Assembly (NCBI RefSeq): GCF_900102425.1
Contig: NZ_FNBT01000002.1
Coordinates: forward strand, 372,001-436,000
DNA length: 64,000 nt
DNA from: Blastococcus aurantiacus
Lineage (GTDB): Bacteria; Actinomycetota; Actinomycetes; Mycobacteriales; Geodermatophilaceae
Direction of reading: 5' to 3'
A program made the position numbers and the translations under genes. How positions within the stretch are numbered: the stretch's first letter is position 1; each line of letters starts with the position of its first letter. The notes beneath the pieces were generated by a model. It saw nothing but the letters and a program-made list of their open reading frames with translations, searched no databases and was not told the origin of the DNA. Of the stretch, positions 47,428 through 55,688 are shown piece after piece.

Positions 47428-47467
47428 GGATGCCAGCGGATTCAAGTAAGGCCCCGTCCAAGGAGGA
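47428..47467 (+). promoter_or_regulatory. Candidate CsrA-binding GGA motifs in the fliC leader
   Basis: GGA occurs at 47428-47430 (in GCACGGATGC, which can form a small hairpin with GGA in the loop), 47438-47440, 47462-47464 and 47465-47467. The last two are the ribosome site. CsrA dimers are known to bridge such sites and block ribosomes. Binding here is inferred. Confidence 0.45.
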
Positions 47468-47472
47468 ACCTC

Positions 47473-48309
47473 ATGGGTCTCAGCGTCAACACCAACATCG
47501 CGGCGATGAACTCGTACCGCAACCTGTCCAACACGGACAACCAGCTCAGCAAGTCGCTGGAGAAGCTCTCCTCGGGCTACCGGATCAACCGCGCCGCCGA
47601 CGACGCGGCCGGCCTGGCCATCTCCGAGGGCCTGCGCTCGCAGATCGGTGGCCTCAAGGTCGCCATCCGCAACACGCAGGACGGCGTCTCCGTCGTGCAG
47701 ACCGCTGAAGGTGCGCTCACCGAGACGCACGCCATCCTTCAGCGCATGCGCGACCTGGCGGTCCAGTCGGCGAACGGCAGCAACGACGCCAACTCGCGTT
47801 CGGCTCTCAACTCCGAGGCGACCGCGCTGAAGGACGAGCTGACCCGCATCGCCGACAAGACCACGTTCAACAACGTGAAGCTGCTCGACGGCACCTTCTC
47901 GTCGCAGAACTTCCAGGTCGGCTACGCCTCTGGTGACACCATCTCGGTGAGCATCAAGGGCTCGGCCGCCGGTTCGGGCTTCTCCGCTACGCAGCTCGGC
48001 GTCAGCGGCGTGGACCTGAGCTCGGCCAGCGGCGCGGCTGCTGCGATCGGCTCCATCGACACCGCCATCAAGACGGTCTCCACCTCGCGTGCGGACCTGG
48101 GTGCCCTGCAGAACCGGTTCGAGCACACCATCAAGAACCTGAGCGTGACCCAGGAGAACCTGCAGGCCTCCGAGTCCCGCATCCGCGACACCGACATGGC
48201 CCAGGAGATGACCAACTTCTCCCGGAACCAGATCCTGAGCCAGGCCGGTACCTCGATGCTCGCGCAGGCCAACCAGGCCTCGCAGAACATCCTGAAGCTG
48301 CTGGGCTGA
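47473..48309 (+). CDS. fliC: Flagellin
   Basis: Filament subunit of 278 residues. The N-terminal D0/D1 region reads SVNTNIAAMNSYRNLSNTDN, SSGYRINRAADDAAGLAISE and QDGVSVVQTAEGALTETHAI. The C-terminal region reads SRADLGALQNRFEHTIKNLS, ESRIRDTDMAQEMTNFSRNQ and SMLAQANQASQNILKLLG. The middle (about 150-190) is very short, so this is a minimal flagellin lacking D2/D3 domains. AAGGAGGAA precedes ATG 47473. Regulated by a FliA-like promoter and probably CsrA/FliW. Confidence 0.97.
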   Translation: MGLSVNTNIAAMNSYRNLSNTDNQLSKSLEKLSSGYRINRAADDAAGLAISEGLRSQIGGLKVAIRNTQDGVSVVQTAEGALTETHAILQRMRDLAVQSANGSNDANSRSALNSEATALKDELTRIADKTTFNNVKLLDGTFSSQNFQVGYASGDTISVSIKGSAAGSGFSATQLGVSGVDLSSASGAAAAIGSIDTAIKTVSTSRADLGALQNRFEHTIKNLSVTQENLQASESRIRDTDMAQEMTNFSRNQILSQAGTSMLAQANQASQNILKLLG

Positions 48310-48326
48310 TCCTCGCGGATCTCCTG

Positions 48327-48348
48327 AGGTGGTCCCCCGGGACCACCT
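48327..48348 (+). terminator. First hairpin after fliC
   Basis: AGGTGGTCC pairs with GGACCACCT around a 4-nt loop, 18 nt after the flagellin stop. Confidence 0.55.
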
Positions 48349-48368
48349 GAGCAGCACCCTGCACCACC

Positions 48369-48403
48369 GGTGAGGGGGGAGGCCCTGGGCCTCCCCCCTC
48401 ACC
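48369..48403 (+). terminator. Second, strong hairpin between fliC and fliD
   Basis: A 16-bp perfect stem (48369-48384 with 48388-48403) with a 3-nt loop. With the previous hairpin it probably limits readthrough from the abundant flagellin transcript into fliD. Confidence 0.7.
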
Positions 48404-48434
48404 GCGCACGGCAACCCGACACCTTGGAGGCGCA

Positions 48435-49826
48435 GTGGCCGGCATGAGCGTGGGAGGCCTGGTGTCCGGCATGGACACCGCCTCGATCATCGACGGGCTG
48501 ATCTCCGTCGAGGCGAACTCCCAGACCCTGCTCAAGCAGCGGCTGTCCGCCACCCAGTCCCAGGGCACCGCCTACCGGGCCATCAACACCCGCTTCGACG
48601 CCGTCCGCTCGGCCGCCGAGGCACTCACCAAGGACGCCGCCTGGCAGTCCGCGAAGGCGCTGAGCTCGTCGACGTCGGTCACCGCCAGCTCGGTCGGCGG
48701 CGCAACCGCGGGTTCGGTCACCTTCACCGTGGACCAGGTCGCCAAGGCGCACTCGGCGGTCAGCTCCACGACGTGGACGGCGACCGGGACCCAGACCGCC
48801 GACGACATCGACTTCGGTGCCACGACGCTCGACGTCGTCGTCGGGGGCAAGACGACCAACGTCAGCCTGGACCGCAACGGCGACGGCAAGGCCACCCTCT
48901 CCGAGGCCGCCGCGGCGATCAACGCCGCCGGTCTCGGCGTGACCGCGACCCCGCTGAAGGTCACCGACACCGGCTACCGGATGTCGCTCACCTCGACGAC
49001 CACCGGCGCCGCCTCGGCCTTCAGCGCCACCGGGTTCACGACCGCCACGCAGGGGCGCAACGCCGAGATCACCGTCGGCGACGCCGGCAGCAGCTACAGC
49101 ATGAGCTCCCCGACCAACACGTTCTCCGGGCTGATCGCCGGGACGACGATCACGGTCACCAAGCCGGAGACCGGCGTGACCGTCAACGTGACCCCCGACC
49201 CCGACGCGGTCGCCGCAAAGGTCGAGTCGCTGGTCACCGCGGTGAACGGGCTCCTCGACAGCATCTCCGCCTACACCGACGCCGACAGCGGCACCGCCTC
49301 CCTGAAGGGCGACAGCACGCTGCGCCAGCTGGCGACGCAGACCCTCGACGTCCTCGCCTTCGCCGTCGGCAGCGACGGCTCGGCCTCCAAGGTCGGGCTG
49401 CAGCTGACCAAGGACGGGCACTACACGTTCGACAAGACGAAGTTCACCGCCCAGCTCGCCGCCGACCCCACCGTGGCGCGGCGCATGTTCGACTCGGCCA
49501 CCGCGAACGGTGGCGCGGACGACGACCTGGCCACCACGGCGGACAACGGCACCACGCCGACCGGCATCGCCGCCAAGTTGCTCGCCATGGCCAAGTCGGC
49601 GACCGACACGACGATCGGGTCGCTGACCGTGCTGGCCAAGGGCACCGACACCCGGGCCAAGGAGCTCAAGGACAGCATCGCCGCCTGGGACCTCCGGCTG
49701 GAGATGCGGCGGGCGACGCTCACCCGCCAGTTCACCGCGATGGAGACCGCGCTCAGCACGATGCAGAACCAGTCCAACTGGCTGGCCTCCGCCATGAGCT
49801 CCATGTCGGGGACGAAGAAGCAGTAG
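48435..49826 (+). CDS. fliD: Flagellar cap protein FliD (HAP2)
   Basis: A 463-residue filament cap. It starts AGMSVGGLVSGMDTASIIDG and contains FTVDQVAKAHSAVSS and the C-terminal coiled coil IAAWDLRLEMRRATLTRQFT ending with ALSTMQNQSNWLASAM. GTG 48435 has GGAGG 4 nt upstream; ATG 48444 is an alternative. It is followed by fliS. Confidence 0.94.
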   Translation: MAGMSVGGLVSGMDTASIIDGLISVEANSQTLLKQRLSATQSQGTAYRAINTRFDAVRSAAEALTKDAAWQSAKALSSSTSVTASSVGGATAGSVTFTVDQVAKAHSAVSSTTWTATGTQTADDIDFGATTLDVVVGGKTTNVSLDRNGDGKATLSEAAAAINAAGLGVTATPLKVTDTGYRMSLTSTTTGAASAFSATGFTTATQGRNAEITVGDAGSSYSMSSPTNTFSGLIAGTTITVTKPETGVTVNVTPDPDAVAAKVESLVTAVNGLLDSISAYTDADSGTASLKGDSTLRQLATQTLDVLAFAVGSDGSASKVGLQLTKDGHYTFDKTKFTAQLAADPTVARRMFDSATANGGADDDLATTADNGTTPTGIAAKLLAMAKSATDTTIGSLTVLAKGTDTRAKELKDSIAAWDLRLEMRRATLTRQFTAMETALSTMQNQSNWLASAMSSMSGTKKQ

Positions 49827-49902
49827 CGCCCGACCGGCTCGTGCAGTCCGGCCGCGTCGGCCGGCCATCCCCCGCAGGACACAGATCTAGGAGTCGATCA
49901 CG

Positions 49903-50289
49903 ATGAGCAACGCGGCCCTGCGCGCTCGTTATCTCGGGAACTCGGTCACCACGGCCTCCCCGCAGCAGCTGCTGGTGATGCTCTACGACCGGCTCGCACT
50001 CGACCTCGAGCGTGCCCAGATCGCCATCGCCGACGGCGACCGCGACGAGGCCACCGCGCAGGTCCAGCACGCACAGGACATCGTGCTCGAACTGCTCGCC
50101 AGCCTGCGCGTCGACATCTGGGAGGGCGGGCCCCGCCTGGCCGCCCTCTACGACTGGCTGATCCGCGAGCTGTCGCAGGCCACCATCAAGCCGGACGCCA
50201 ACCGGATCGGCTCCTGCCGCTCGGTCGTCGAGCCGCTGCGCGATGCGTGGCGGCAGGCAGCGGCATCCCTGGCCGGCGCCCCGTCATGA
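49903..50289 (+). CDS. fliS: Flagellin export chaperone FliS
   Basis: A 128-residue helical chaperone that holds flagellin before export. Family motifs: RYLGNSVTTASPQQLLVMLY near the start and YDWLIRELSQATIKPDANRI. It lies 76 bp after fliD and overlaps the next gene by 4 bp. Confidence 0.93.
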   Translation: MSNAALRARYLGNSVTTASPQQLLVMLYDRLALDLERAQIAIADGDRDEATAQVQHAQDIVLELLASLRVDIWEGGPRLAALYDWLIRELSQATIKPDANRIGSCRSVVEPLRDAWRQAAASLAGAPS

Positions 50290-50714
50290 CCGGCCTGAGC
50301 CCGGTCGGCGGCGCCGCCACCGCAGGGTTCGGCCACAGCCCGTACGCCCCCCCGGACCCGCGCGGTCCGGCCGGCGACCGACGTGACCGGCGCGGCGCGG
50401 CGCGGGACTGGCGCCAGGCCCTCGACGAGCTCGAGGGCGACGTCCTGGACGCCCAGGAGCTTCTCGCCCGAGGTCGCGCCGAGGAGATCGCCACCTGGGG
50501 CCGGCGTGCGGAGGACTGGATTCCCCCGCACGACCTGGGGCCGCTGCCACCGGACCTCCGCGAGCGGGCCGCCCGGCTGCTCCAGCACCAGCTCGCCGTC
50601 GCCGAGCACCTGGCCGAGCGGATCACCCAGTCGCAGAAGCAGCGCGACGTCGCCGCCCGCATGTCCTACGCCCCGGCCCGGCCCGTCGCCAGCTACATCG
50701 ACCGCGGGCTCTGA
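50286..50714 (+). CDS. Unknown helical protein in the fliT position
   Basis: A 142-residue protein with an Arg/Pro/Gly-rich first 45 residues and then a helical part (DWRQALDELEGDVLDAQELL, DLRERAARLLQHQLAVAEHL, AERITQSQKQRDVAARMSY). It overlaps fliS (ATGA), as fliT does in many bacteria, and the helical build would suit a chaperone. I see no clear FliT signature, so the name is not used. Confidence 0.6.
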   Translation: MTGLSPVGGAATAGFGHSPYAPPDPRGPAGDRRDRRGAARDWRQALDELEGDVLDAQELLARGRAEEIATWGRRAEDWIPPHDLGPLPPDLRERAARLLQHQLAVAEHLAERITQSQKQRDVAARMSYAPARPVASYIDRGL

Positions 50715-50783
50715 CCGCCGCCGACCCGAACCGCACGCCCACACCTACCCAGCCCCGCCCCCGGCCCAGCCGGCGGCGGGGCT

Positions 50784-50826
50784 CTGCTTTTCCGCGGAGA
50801 AGCAGCCCGCTTTTCCGCGGAAAAGC
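50784..50826. repeat. Two tandem copies of a palindrome built on TTTTCCGCGGAAAA
   Basis: A 22-bp near-perfect palindrome at 50784-50805 (CTGCTTTTCCGCGG then AGAAGCAG) and an 18-bp perfect one at 50809-50826 (GCTTTTCCGCGGAAAAGC). They repeat with a 23-bp period and share their core TTTTCCGCGGA. They could be a terminator after the fliS unit or an operator. Confidence 0.75.
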
Positions 50827-50945
50827 AGAAGAGTTGCCAACTCCCCCGTCCCCGTCGGCCCAGGACACGGCGAGGTCACCGCCAGTCCCACCCGCCACCG
50901 CTCCCCCTCGGGGTCACACGCTTCTCTCGCGGATCACCCGGACGG

Positions 50946-50973
50946 TCAGCCGGGAGGCCCGCGCTGCCGATGA
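50946..50973 (+). promoter_or_regulatory. FliA-type promoter of the flgB operon
   Basis: TCAGC at 50946-50950, 15 nt, GCCGATGA at 50966-50973. The -10 part is identical to that of fliA; the -35 differs from TCAAG at two positions. Confidence 0.6.
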
Positions 50974-51066
50974 GGCAGGGGCACGGAGAGCAAGCCCTTT
51001 CGCCACGGATCGGCGGACCACGCACTCGTTCGCGAGTGCTTCTTCCGCCTACCCCGGAGGTCGATC

Positions 51067-51099
51067 GTGTCCCGCTCGTCCGTTCTCCCCGCTCGATGA
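51067..51099 (+). CDS. Putative 10-codon leader peptide overlapping the flgB start
   Basis: GTG 51067 is preceded at 5 nt by GGAGGT, the best ribosome site in this leader. The frame reads VSRSSVLPAR and stops at TGA 51097-51099, overlapping the flgB ATG (51096) as ATGA. flgB itself has no good ribosome site, so its translation may depend on this leader. The same GTG cannot serve flgB because the frames differ. Confidence 0.4.
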   Translation: MSRSSVLPAR

Positions 51100-51443
51100 T
51101 CGGGGAGATCACCCCCGCCGCCCTGCACGCCAGCCTCTCCGGTCTGGCCCAGCGTCAGCGGGTCACCGCCGACAACATCGCCAACATCAACACCCCGGGC
51201 TTCCTCGCCGGCCGCGTGGACTTCGAGTCCTCGCTCGCGGGCGCGCTGCGCAACGGCGAGACGCCGCAGATCAACGGGGGCACCGTCGCCCGCTCGCTGG
51301 AGCCGACCAACACCAACGGCAACAACGTGAACCTGGATGCGGAGACCCTCATCGCCACCGAGACCGGCCTGCGGTACCAGCTGGCCCTGAACGCGCTGGA
51401 CGGCAAGTACAACTCCATCCGCACGGCCCTCAGGACGCAGTGA
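51096..51443 (+). CDS. flgB: Flagellar basal-body rod protein FlgB
   Basis: A 115-residue rod subunit. It reads LHASLSGLAQRQRVTADNIA then NINTPGFLAGRVDFESSL, the rod-protein motif, and ends NALDGKYNSIRTALRTQ. ATG 51096 is the only good start for this fold, with the overlapping leader peptide upstream. Confidence 0.93.
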   Translation: MIGEITPAALHASLSGLAQRQRVTADNIANINTPGFLAGRVDFESSLAGALRNGETPQINGGTVARSLEPTNTNGNNVNLDAETLIATETGLRYQLALNALDGKYNSIRTALRTQ

Positions 51444-51445
51444 CC

Positions 51446-51850
51446 ATGGCCATCTTCGACACCTTCGGCATCTCCGGCTCGGGCCTGATGACCCACCGCA
51501 AGTGGCTGGACGCCGTCTCGGACAACATCGCCAACGTCAACACCGTGCGCCGCACGGACGAGGACGCCTTCCAGCAGCGGATGGTCGTCGCCGAGGCGGT
51601 CGAGTACGGCACCGGCGAGGGCGGCGTCCGCGTCGCCCGGGCGGAGTTCGGCAACGCCGAAGGCCGCCTGGTGTACCAGCCCGACCACCCGCTGGCCGAC
51701 GACGCCGGTTACGTGAAGTACCCCGACATCGACCTCGGGGACCAGATGTCCCAGATGATCATGGCGCAGCGCGGCTACCAGGCCAACCTCGCCGTGGTCG
51801 AGCGGGCGACCGAGGCCTACCAGGCCGCCCTGCAGCTCGGGAAGGGCTGA
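51446..51850 (+). CDS. flgC: Flagellar basal-body rod protein FlgC
   Basis: A 134-residue rod subunit: FGISGSGLMTHRKWLDAVSD, NIANVNTVRRTDEDAFQQRM and the C-terminal QMIMAQRGYQANLAVVERAT. It follows flgB after 2 bp. Confidence 0.95.
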   Translation: MAIFDTFGISGSGLMTHRKWLDAVSDNIANVNTVRRTDEDAFQQRMVVAEAVEYGTGEGGVRVARAEFGNAEGRLVYQPDHPLADDAGYVKYPDIDLGDQMSQMIMAQRGYQANLAVVERATEAYQAALQLGKG

Positions 51851-51852
51851 TC

Positions 51853-52182
51853 ATGACGTTCCCCATCGGGGCCATCCCCGGCATCGGCGCCGCCATCGGT
51901 ACCGGCGGCGTCGCCGGCATCGACAGCACGGCCGCCGTGAACGGCACCGGCGCCGTCGGCGGCGACGCGTTCTCGTCGATCCTCGCGACGTCCTTCGACC
52001 AGCTGGCCGCCACCCAGGCGACGTCCGACGGTCTGGCCGCCCAGGCCGCCACCGGCGACCTGAAGGACGTGCACGACTACATGATCGCCCGGAATGAGGC
52101 GTCGCTGGCGACCGAGATGGTCGTGGGCATCAAGAACGCGGCCGTCAGCGCCTTCAACGAGATCATGAGGATGCCCATCTGA
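51853..52182 (+). CDS. fliE: Flagellar hook-basal body complex protein FliE
   Basis: A 109-residue protein connecting MS ring and rod. The C-terminal half is diagnostic: DLKDVHDYMIARNEASLATE and VGIKNAAVSAFNEIMRMPI. The first 40 residues are Gly/Ile/Ala-rich. It follows flgC after 2 bp and its stop abuts fliF. Confidence 0.94.
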   Translation: MTFPIGAIPGIGAAIGTGGVAGIDSTAAVNGTGAVGGDAFSSILATSFDQLAATQATSDGLAAQAATGDLKDVHDYMIARNEASLATEMVVGIKNAAVSAFNEIMRMPI

Positions 52183-53774
52183 TGAACAAGGCACTCGCCG
52201 GGACGCTGGAGCGTGCCCGCTCCACGTTCGCCACGATCAGCCTGGGGCAGAAGGTCGTCATCGGCCTCCTGCTCGCCGGGCTGCTCCTCGGCGGGTTCTT
52301 CTTCTCGAGGTGGATCACCGCGCCCACGCAGGCGCCGCTGTTCTCCAACCTCGCCGCGAACGACGCTGCGGCCATCGTCGAGGAGCTGAACGCCGCCGGC
52401 GTCGCCTACGAGCTCACAGACGGTGGCCAGACGATCATGGTGGCCAAGGACGCGGTGTACGACCTCCGCCTGCAGATGAGCGGCCAGGGCCTGCCCGCGG
52501 GTCAGGACACCGGCTACGCGCTGCTGGACGAGCAGGGCATCACCACCAGCGAGTTCCAGCAGGAGGTCACCTACAAGCGCGCCCTGGAGGGCGAGCTGTC
52601 GAAGACCCTCGAGTCCCTGGACGGCGTCAACGAGGCCATCGTGAGCGTCGCGCTGCCCAAGGAGGAGGTCTTCGTGACCGACCAGGCCGAGCCGACCGCC
52701 TCGGTGCTGCTCGACCTGGCCGCCGGCACGCAGCTCTCCGGCGAGCAGATCCAGGCGGTGACGAACCTGGTCTCGTCCAGCGTGGAGAAGATGTCGCCCG
52801 AGCAGGTGACGGTCACCGACACCTCCGGCCAGGTGCTCTCCACCCCCGGCAGCGGGATCAGCGCGGCCGCCGGTGACGCCCGGTCCCAGGTGGAGATGGA
52901 CTACCAGAACCGGCTCGCCACCAACGCCCAGAAGATCCTGGACTCGGTGCTCGGCCCCAACAAGGCCGTCGTTTCCGTCCGCGCCGACGTCGACCTCGAC
53001 CAGCGCGACACCACCTCGAAGACGTACACCTACGAGGAGGGCACCCCCCCGGTCTCGGAGAGCACCACCACCGAGGACTACACCGGCGCCGGTGGTGCCC
53101 CCGTGGGTGGCGTCCTGGGCCCGGAGAACATGCCCGACGCGGCCGGCAACGCCGGTGGGGGCGACTCGAACTACACCAAGGAGTCGACCACCGCGAACAA
53201 CGCCGTCGGCGAGACCACCGAGATCACGCAGGCCGCCCCCGGTGGCCTGAACCGGCTGACCGTCTCCGTGGTCATGGACCAGGCCGTGGCGGGGAACCTG
53301 CCCCAGGCCCAGATCCAGGCCCTCGTCGAGGACGCCGTCGGGCTGGACGCGGCACGCGGCGACGCGATCACCGTGGCCGCCATGCCCTTCGACACCACCG
53401 CCGCCGACCTGGCCGCCGCGCAGATGGAGGCCGCTCGCGAGGCGGAGGCCAGCGAGGCGATGTGGTCGATGATCCGCACCGGCGGCATCGCTGCCGGCAT
53501 CGCGCTGGTCGTGCTGGTGGTGTGGCTGCGCTCGCGCAAGCGCGGCGAGCCCGAGGAGGACTACGAGCCCCTCGAGCTCACCGACGACATGCTCGCCGAG
53601 CTCGACCGCATCCGGATCTCCAGCACGCGCGAGGAGCCGATCGACAACGCGCGGGCCGAGCTGGAGGCCGCTGAGCGGCTGAAGGTCCGGAGCGAGATCT
53701 CCACGATGGTCAACGAACGCCCCGACGAGGTCGCGGCGATGCTCCGCGGCTGGTTGACGGAGAACAAGGCATGA
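52182..53774 (+). CDS. fliF: Flagellar MS-ring protein FliF
   Basis: A 530-residue membrane ring protein. N-terminal helix VVIGLLLAGLLLGGFFFSRW near 27, then the YscJ-like ring domains (APLFSNLAANDAAAIVEELN, LPKEEVFVTDQAEPTASVLL) and the C-terminal helix GGIAAGIALVVLVVWLRSRK near 440, ending in the FliG-binding tail. Walks in frame into fliG with a 4-bp overlap. Confidence 0.97.
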   Translation: MNKALAGTLERARSTFATISLGQKVVIGLLLAGLLLGGFFFSRWITAPTQAPLFSNLAANDAAAIVEELNAAGVAYELTDGGQTIMVAKDAVYDLRLQMSGQGLPAGQDTGYALLDEQGITTSEFQQEVTYKRALEGELSKTLESLDGVNEAIVSVALPKEEVFVTDQAEPTASVLLDLAAGTQLSGEQIQAVTNLVSSSVEKMSPEQVTVTDTSGQVLSTPGSGISAAAGDARSQVEMDYQNRLATNAQKILDSVLGPNKAVVSVRADVDLDQRDTTSKTYTYEEGTPPVSESTTTEDYTGAGGAPVGGVLGPENMPDAAGNAGGGDSNYTKESTTANNAVGETTEITQAAPGGLNRLTVSVVMDQAVAGNLPQAQIQALVEDAVGLDAARGDAITVAAMPFDTTAADLAAAQMEAAREAEASEAMWSMIRTGGIAAGIALVVLVVWLRSRKRGEPEEDYEPLELTDDMLAELDRIRISSTREEPIDNARAELEAAERLKVRSEISTMVNERPDEVAAMLRGWLTENKA

Positions 53775-54850
53775 CGCTCGCGGGCATGGACCAGTTGCTG
53801 GCTGCGGACGGGGCGAACCTGCCCGCTGTTCCCCCGGCTCCCGCACGGCCGGAGCTCCCCGGACTGCGCAAGGCCGCGGTCTTCCTGGCGCAGATGAGCA
53901 AGGAGGAGGCCGGCGTCCTGCTGGCCAAGCTCCGTCCGCGCGAGGTCGAGTCGCTGACCCGGGAGCTCATGCGCCTGGGCTCGGTCGAGCTCGGGGACGT
54001 GGACGAGGTGATGAACGAGTTCCACGGCCTGATGACCGCGCAGCACTTCATCGGCCGGGGCGGCGTCGAGTTCGCCCGCGAGATCCTCGCGGCGGGCCTC
54101 GGGGAGGACAAGGCGGGCGACATCCTGTCCCGCCTCAACGTCGTCTACACCGAGGTGCCGTTCGCCTCCCTGCGCAACGCGGACGTGCGGCAGCTCGTCA
54201 CGTTCCTCAAGGACGAGCACGCGCAGATCATCGCGCTGGTGCTCGCCCACCTCCCGGCGGGGCAGTCGGCCGAGGTGCTGTCGGGTTTCGCCCCCGAGCA
54301 GCAGGCCGAGGTCGCGCACCGCATCGCCACGATGGACCGCACCTCGCCGGAGATGGTCCGCCTCGTGGAGGAGGAGCTGGGCCGCCGGATGGGCTCGATC
54401 CTGGCCCACCAGGACATGTCCACCGCCGGTGGCGTCGAGGCCCTCGTCGAGATCATCAACCGCTCGCCGCGGCCCACCGAGCGCTCCATCCTCGAGTGGC
54501 TGGACAGCACCGACCCGGAGCTGGCCGACCAGGTCCGCTCGCAGATGTTCGTCTTCGAGGACATCGTCACCATCGACGACCGCTCCCTGCAGCTGGTGCT
54601 GCGCGAGGTCGAGGCCAACGACCTGGCCACGGCGCTCAAGGGTGTGCGGCCCGACGTCCGCGACAAGATCCAGCGCAACCTCTCCGAGCGCGCCGCCGAG
54701 AACCTCTCCGAGGAGATCGAGCTGCTCGGCCCGGTGCGCACGCGCACCGTCGAGGAAGCACAGGCCAAGGTCGTCGGCGTCATCCGCACGCTCGAGGAGC
54801 AGGGTGTGCTGACCATCTCGCGCGGCGGGGACGATGAGTTCGTTGCCTGA
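53771..54850 (+). CDS. fliG: Flagellar motor switch protein FliG
   Basis: A 359-residue rotor protein. It includes LRKAAVFLAQMSKEEAGVLL, EHAQIIALVLAHLPAGQSAE, the EHPQ-like region, FEDIVTIDDRSLQLVLREVE and the C-terminal charged torque helix region (VRPDVRDKIQRNLSERAAEN). It contacts MotA and switches rotation. It overlaps fliH by 17 bp. Confidence 0.97.
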   Translation: MTLAGMDQLLAADGANLPAVPPAPARPELPGLRKAAVFLAQMSKEEAGVLLAKLRPREVESLTRELMRLGSVELGDVDEVMNEFHGLMTAQHFIGRGGVEFAREILAAGLGEDKAGDILSRLNVVYTEVPFASLRNADVRQLVTFLKDEHAQIIALVLAHLPAGQSAEVLSGFAPEQQAEVAHRIATMDRTSPEMVRLVEEELGRRMGSILAHQDMSTAGGVEALVEIINRSPRPTERSILEWLDSTDPELADQVRSQMFVFEDIVTIDDRSLQLVLREVEANDLATALKGVRPDVRDKIQRNLSERAAENLSEEIELLGPVRTRTVEEAQAKVVGVIRTLEEQGVLTISRGGDDEFVA

Positions 54851-55688
54851 GCCCCGCACGAACGGCGGGGCGGCCCTGGTCGCCCCGGACTCCATGGCGG
54901 TCGTGCTGCGCAGCGCGGACGCCGGCGCACCGCCGGCCCCGCGGGCACCGCGCGAGGGCGCCGTCCTGCGCGGTGGCGCGGCGAGCAGTGCCCGCCCGTA
55001 CCGCCAGGTCGCGGACGTGCCGGCCCCCCGTCCGGAGCCCTCGCCCATCGAGCGCCGCACGACGGTCCGCCGCGCGGAGGACCAGCCCGTCGCCGGCGGC
55101 CGGCCCACCGTCCGCCTCGGGGAGGTCTACGCCGAGGAGCTCGACCGGCTGCGGCGCCAAGCCCACGCCGAGGGCTTCGCCGCGGGGCGGGTCGAGGGCA
55201 TGGCCGCGGCCGCCGAGGTGGTCGCGCAGGCCGAGCAGGCCGCCGCCGAGCGCATGGCCGAGGCGCAGCAGCGCTGGGAACGGCGGATCGCCTCGGCCAC
55301 CGCCGCCCTCGGCGCCGCTGCCGCGCGCCTCGAGGAGTCCTCCCTGCCGACCGCGGAGGACATCCGCGAGACCGTCATCGGCTCCGTGCTCACCCTGCTC
55401 GAGGACCTGCTGGGCCGGGAGCTGGCCCTGGCCGACTCCCCCGTGCTGGACGCGGTGCGCCGCGCGCTGACCCTCTGCCCCGCCGACGCGCCCGCCCTCG
55501 TGCGCGTGCACCCCGACGACCTGGCCGAAGTCCCGGCCGACGCGCTCGCCGAGCTGCCCGACCACGTCCGCGTGGTCGCCGACCCCGCGGTCGAGCGGGC
55601 CGGCGCGATCGCCGAGACCGGCTCCCGGCGCATCGACGCCCAGCTCGTCTCCGCGCTCGAGCGGGTGCAGGCGGTGCTGCTCGCATGA
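54834..55688 (+). CDS. fliH: Flagellar export apparatus protein FliH
   Basis: A 284-residue ATPase stator. A Pro/Arg-rich N-terminus of about 95 residues is followed by a helical FliH/VATPase-E-like part (LRRQAHAEGFAAGRVEGMAA, AEQAAAERMAEAQQRWERRI) and a C-terminal domain (DLAEVPADALAELPDHVRVV, ETGSRRIDAQLVSALERVQA). The 17-bp overlap with fliG and 4-bp overlap with fliI suggest tight coupling. Confidence 0.9.
   Translation: MSSLPEPRTNGGAALVAPDSMAVVLRSADAGAPPAPRAPREGAVLRGGAASSARPYRQVADVPAPRPEPSPIERRTTVRRAEDQPVAGGRPTVRLGEVYAEELDRLRRQAHAEGFAAGRVEGMAAAAEVVAQAEQAAAERMAEAQQRWERRIASATAALGAAAARLEESSLPTAEDIRETVIGSVLTLLEDLLGRELALADSPVLDAVRRALTLCPADAPALVRVHPDDLAEVPADALAELPDHVRVVADPAVERAGAIAETGSRRIDAQLVSALERVQAVLLA

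Larger units (their letters stand above)
50715..51066 (+). other. Intergenic region upstream of flgB with paired palindromes and a promoter
   Basis: No gene is supported here. The region holds the two palindromes at 50784-50826, Pro-codon-like GC-rich sequence without a credible start, and the FliA-like promoter at 50946-50973, which would give a leader of about 115 nt before flgB. Confidence 0.6.
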
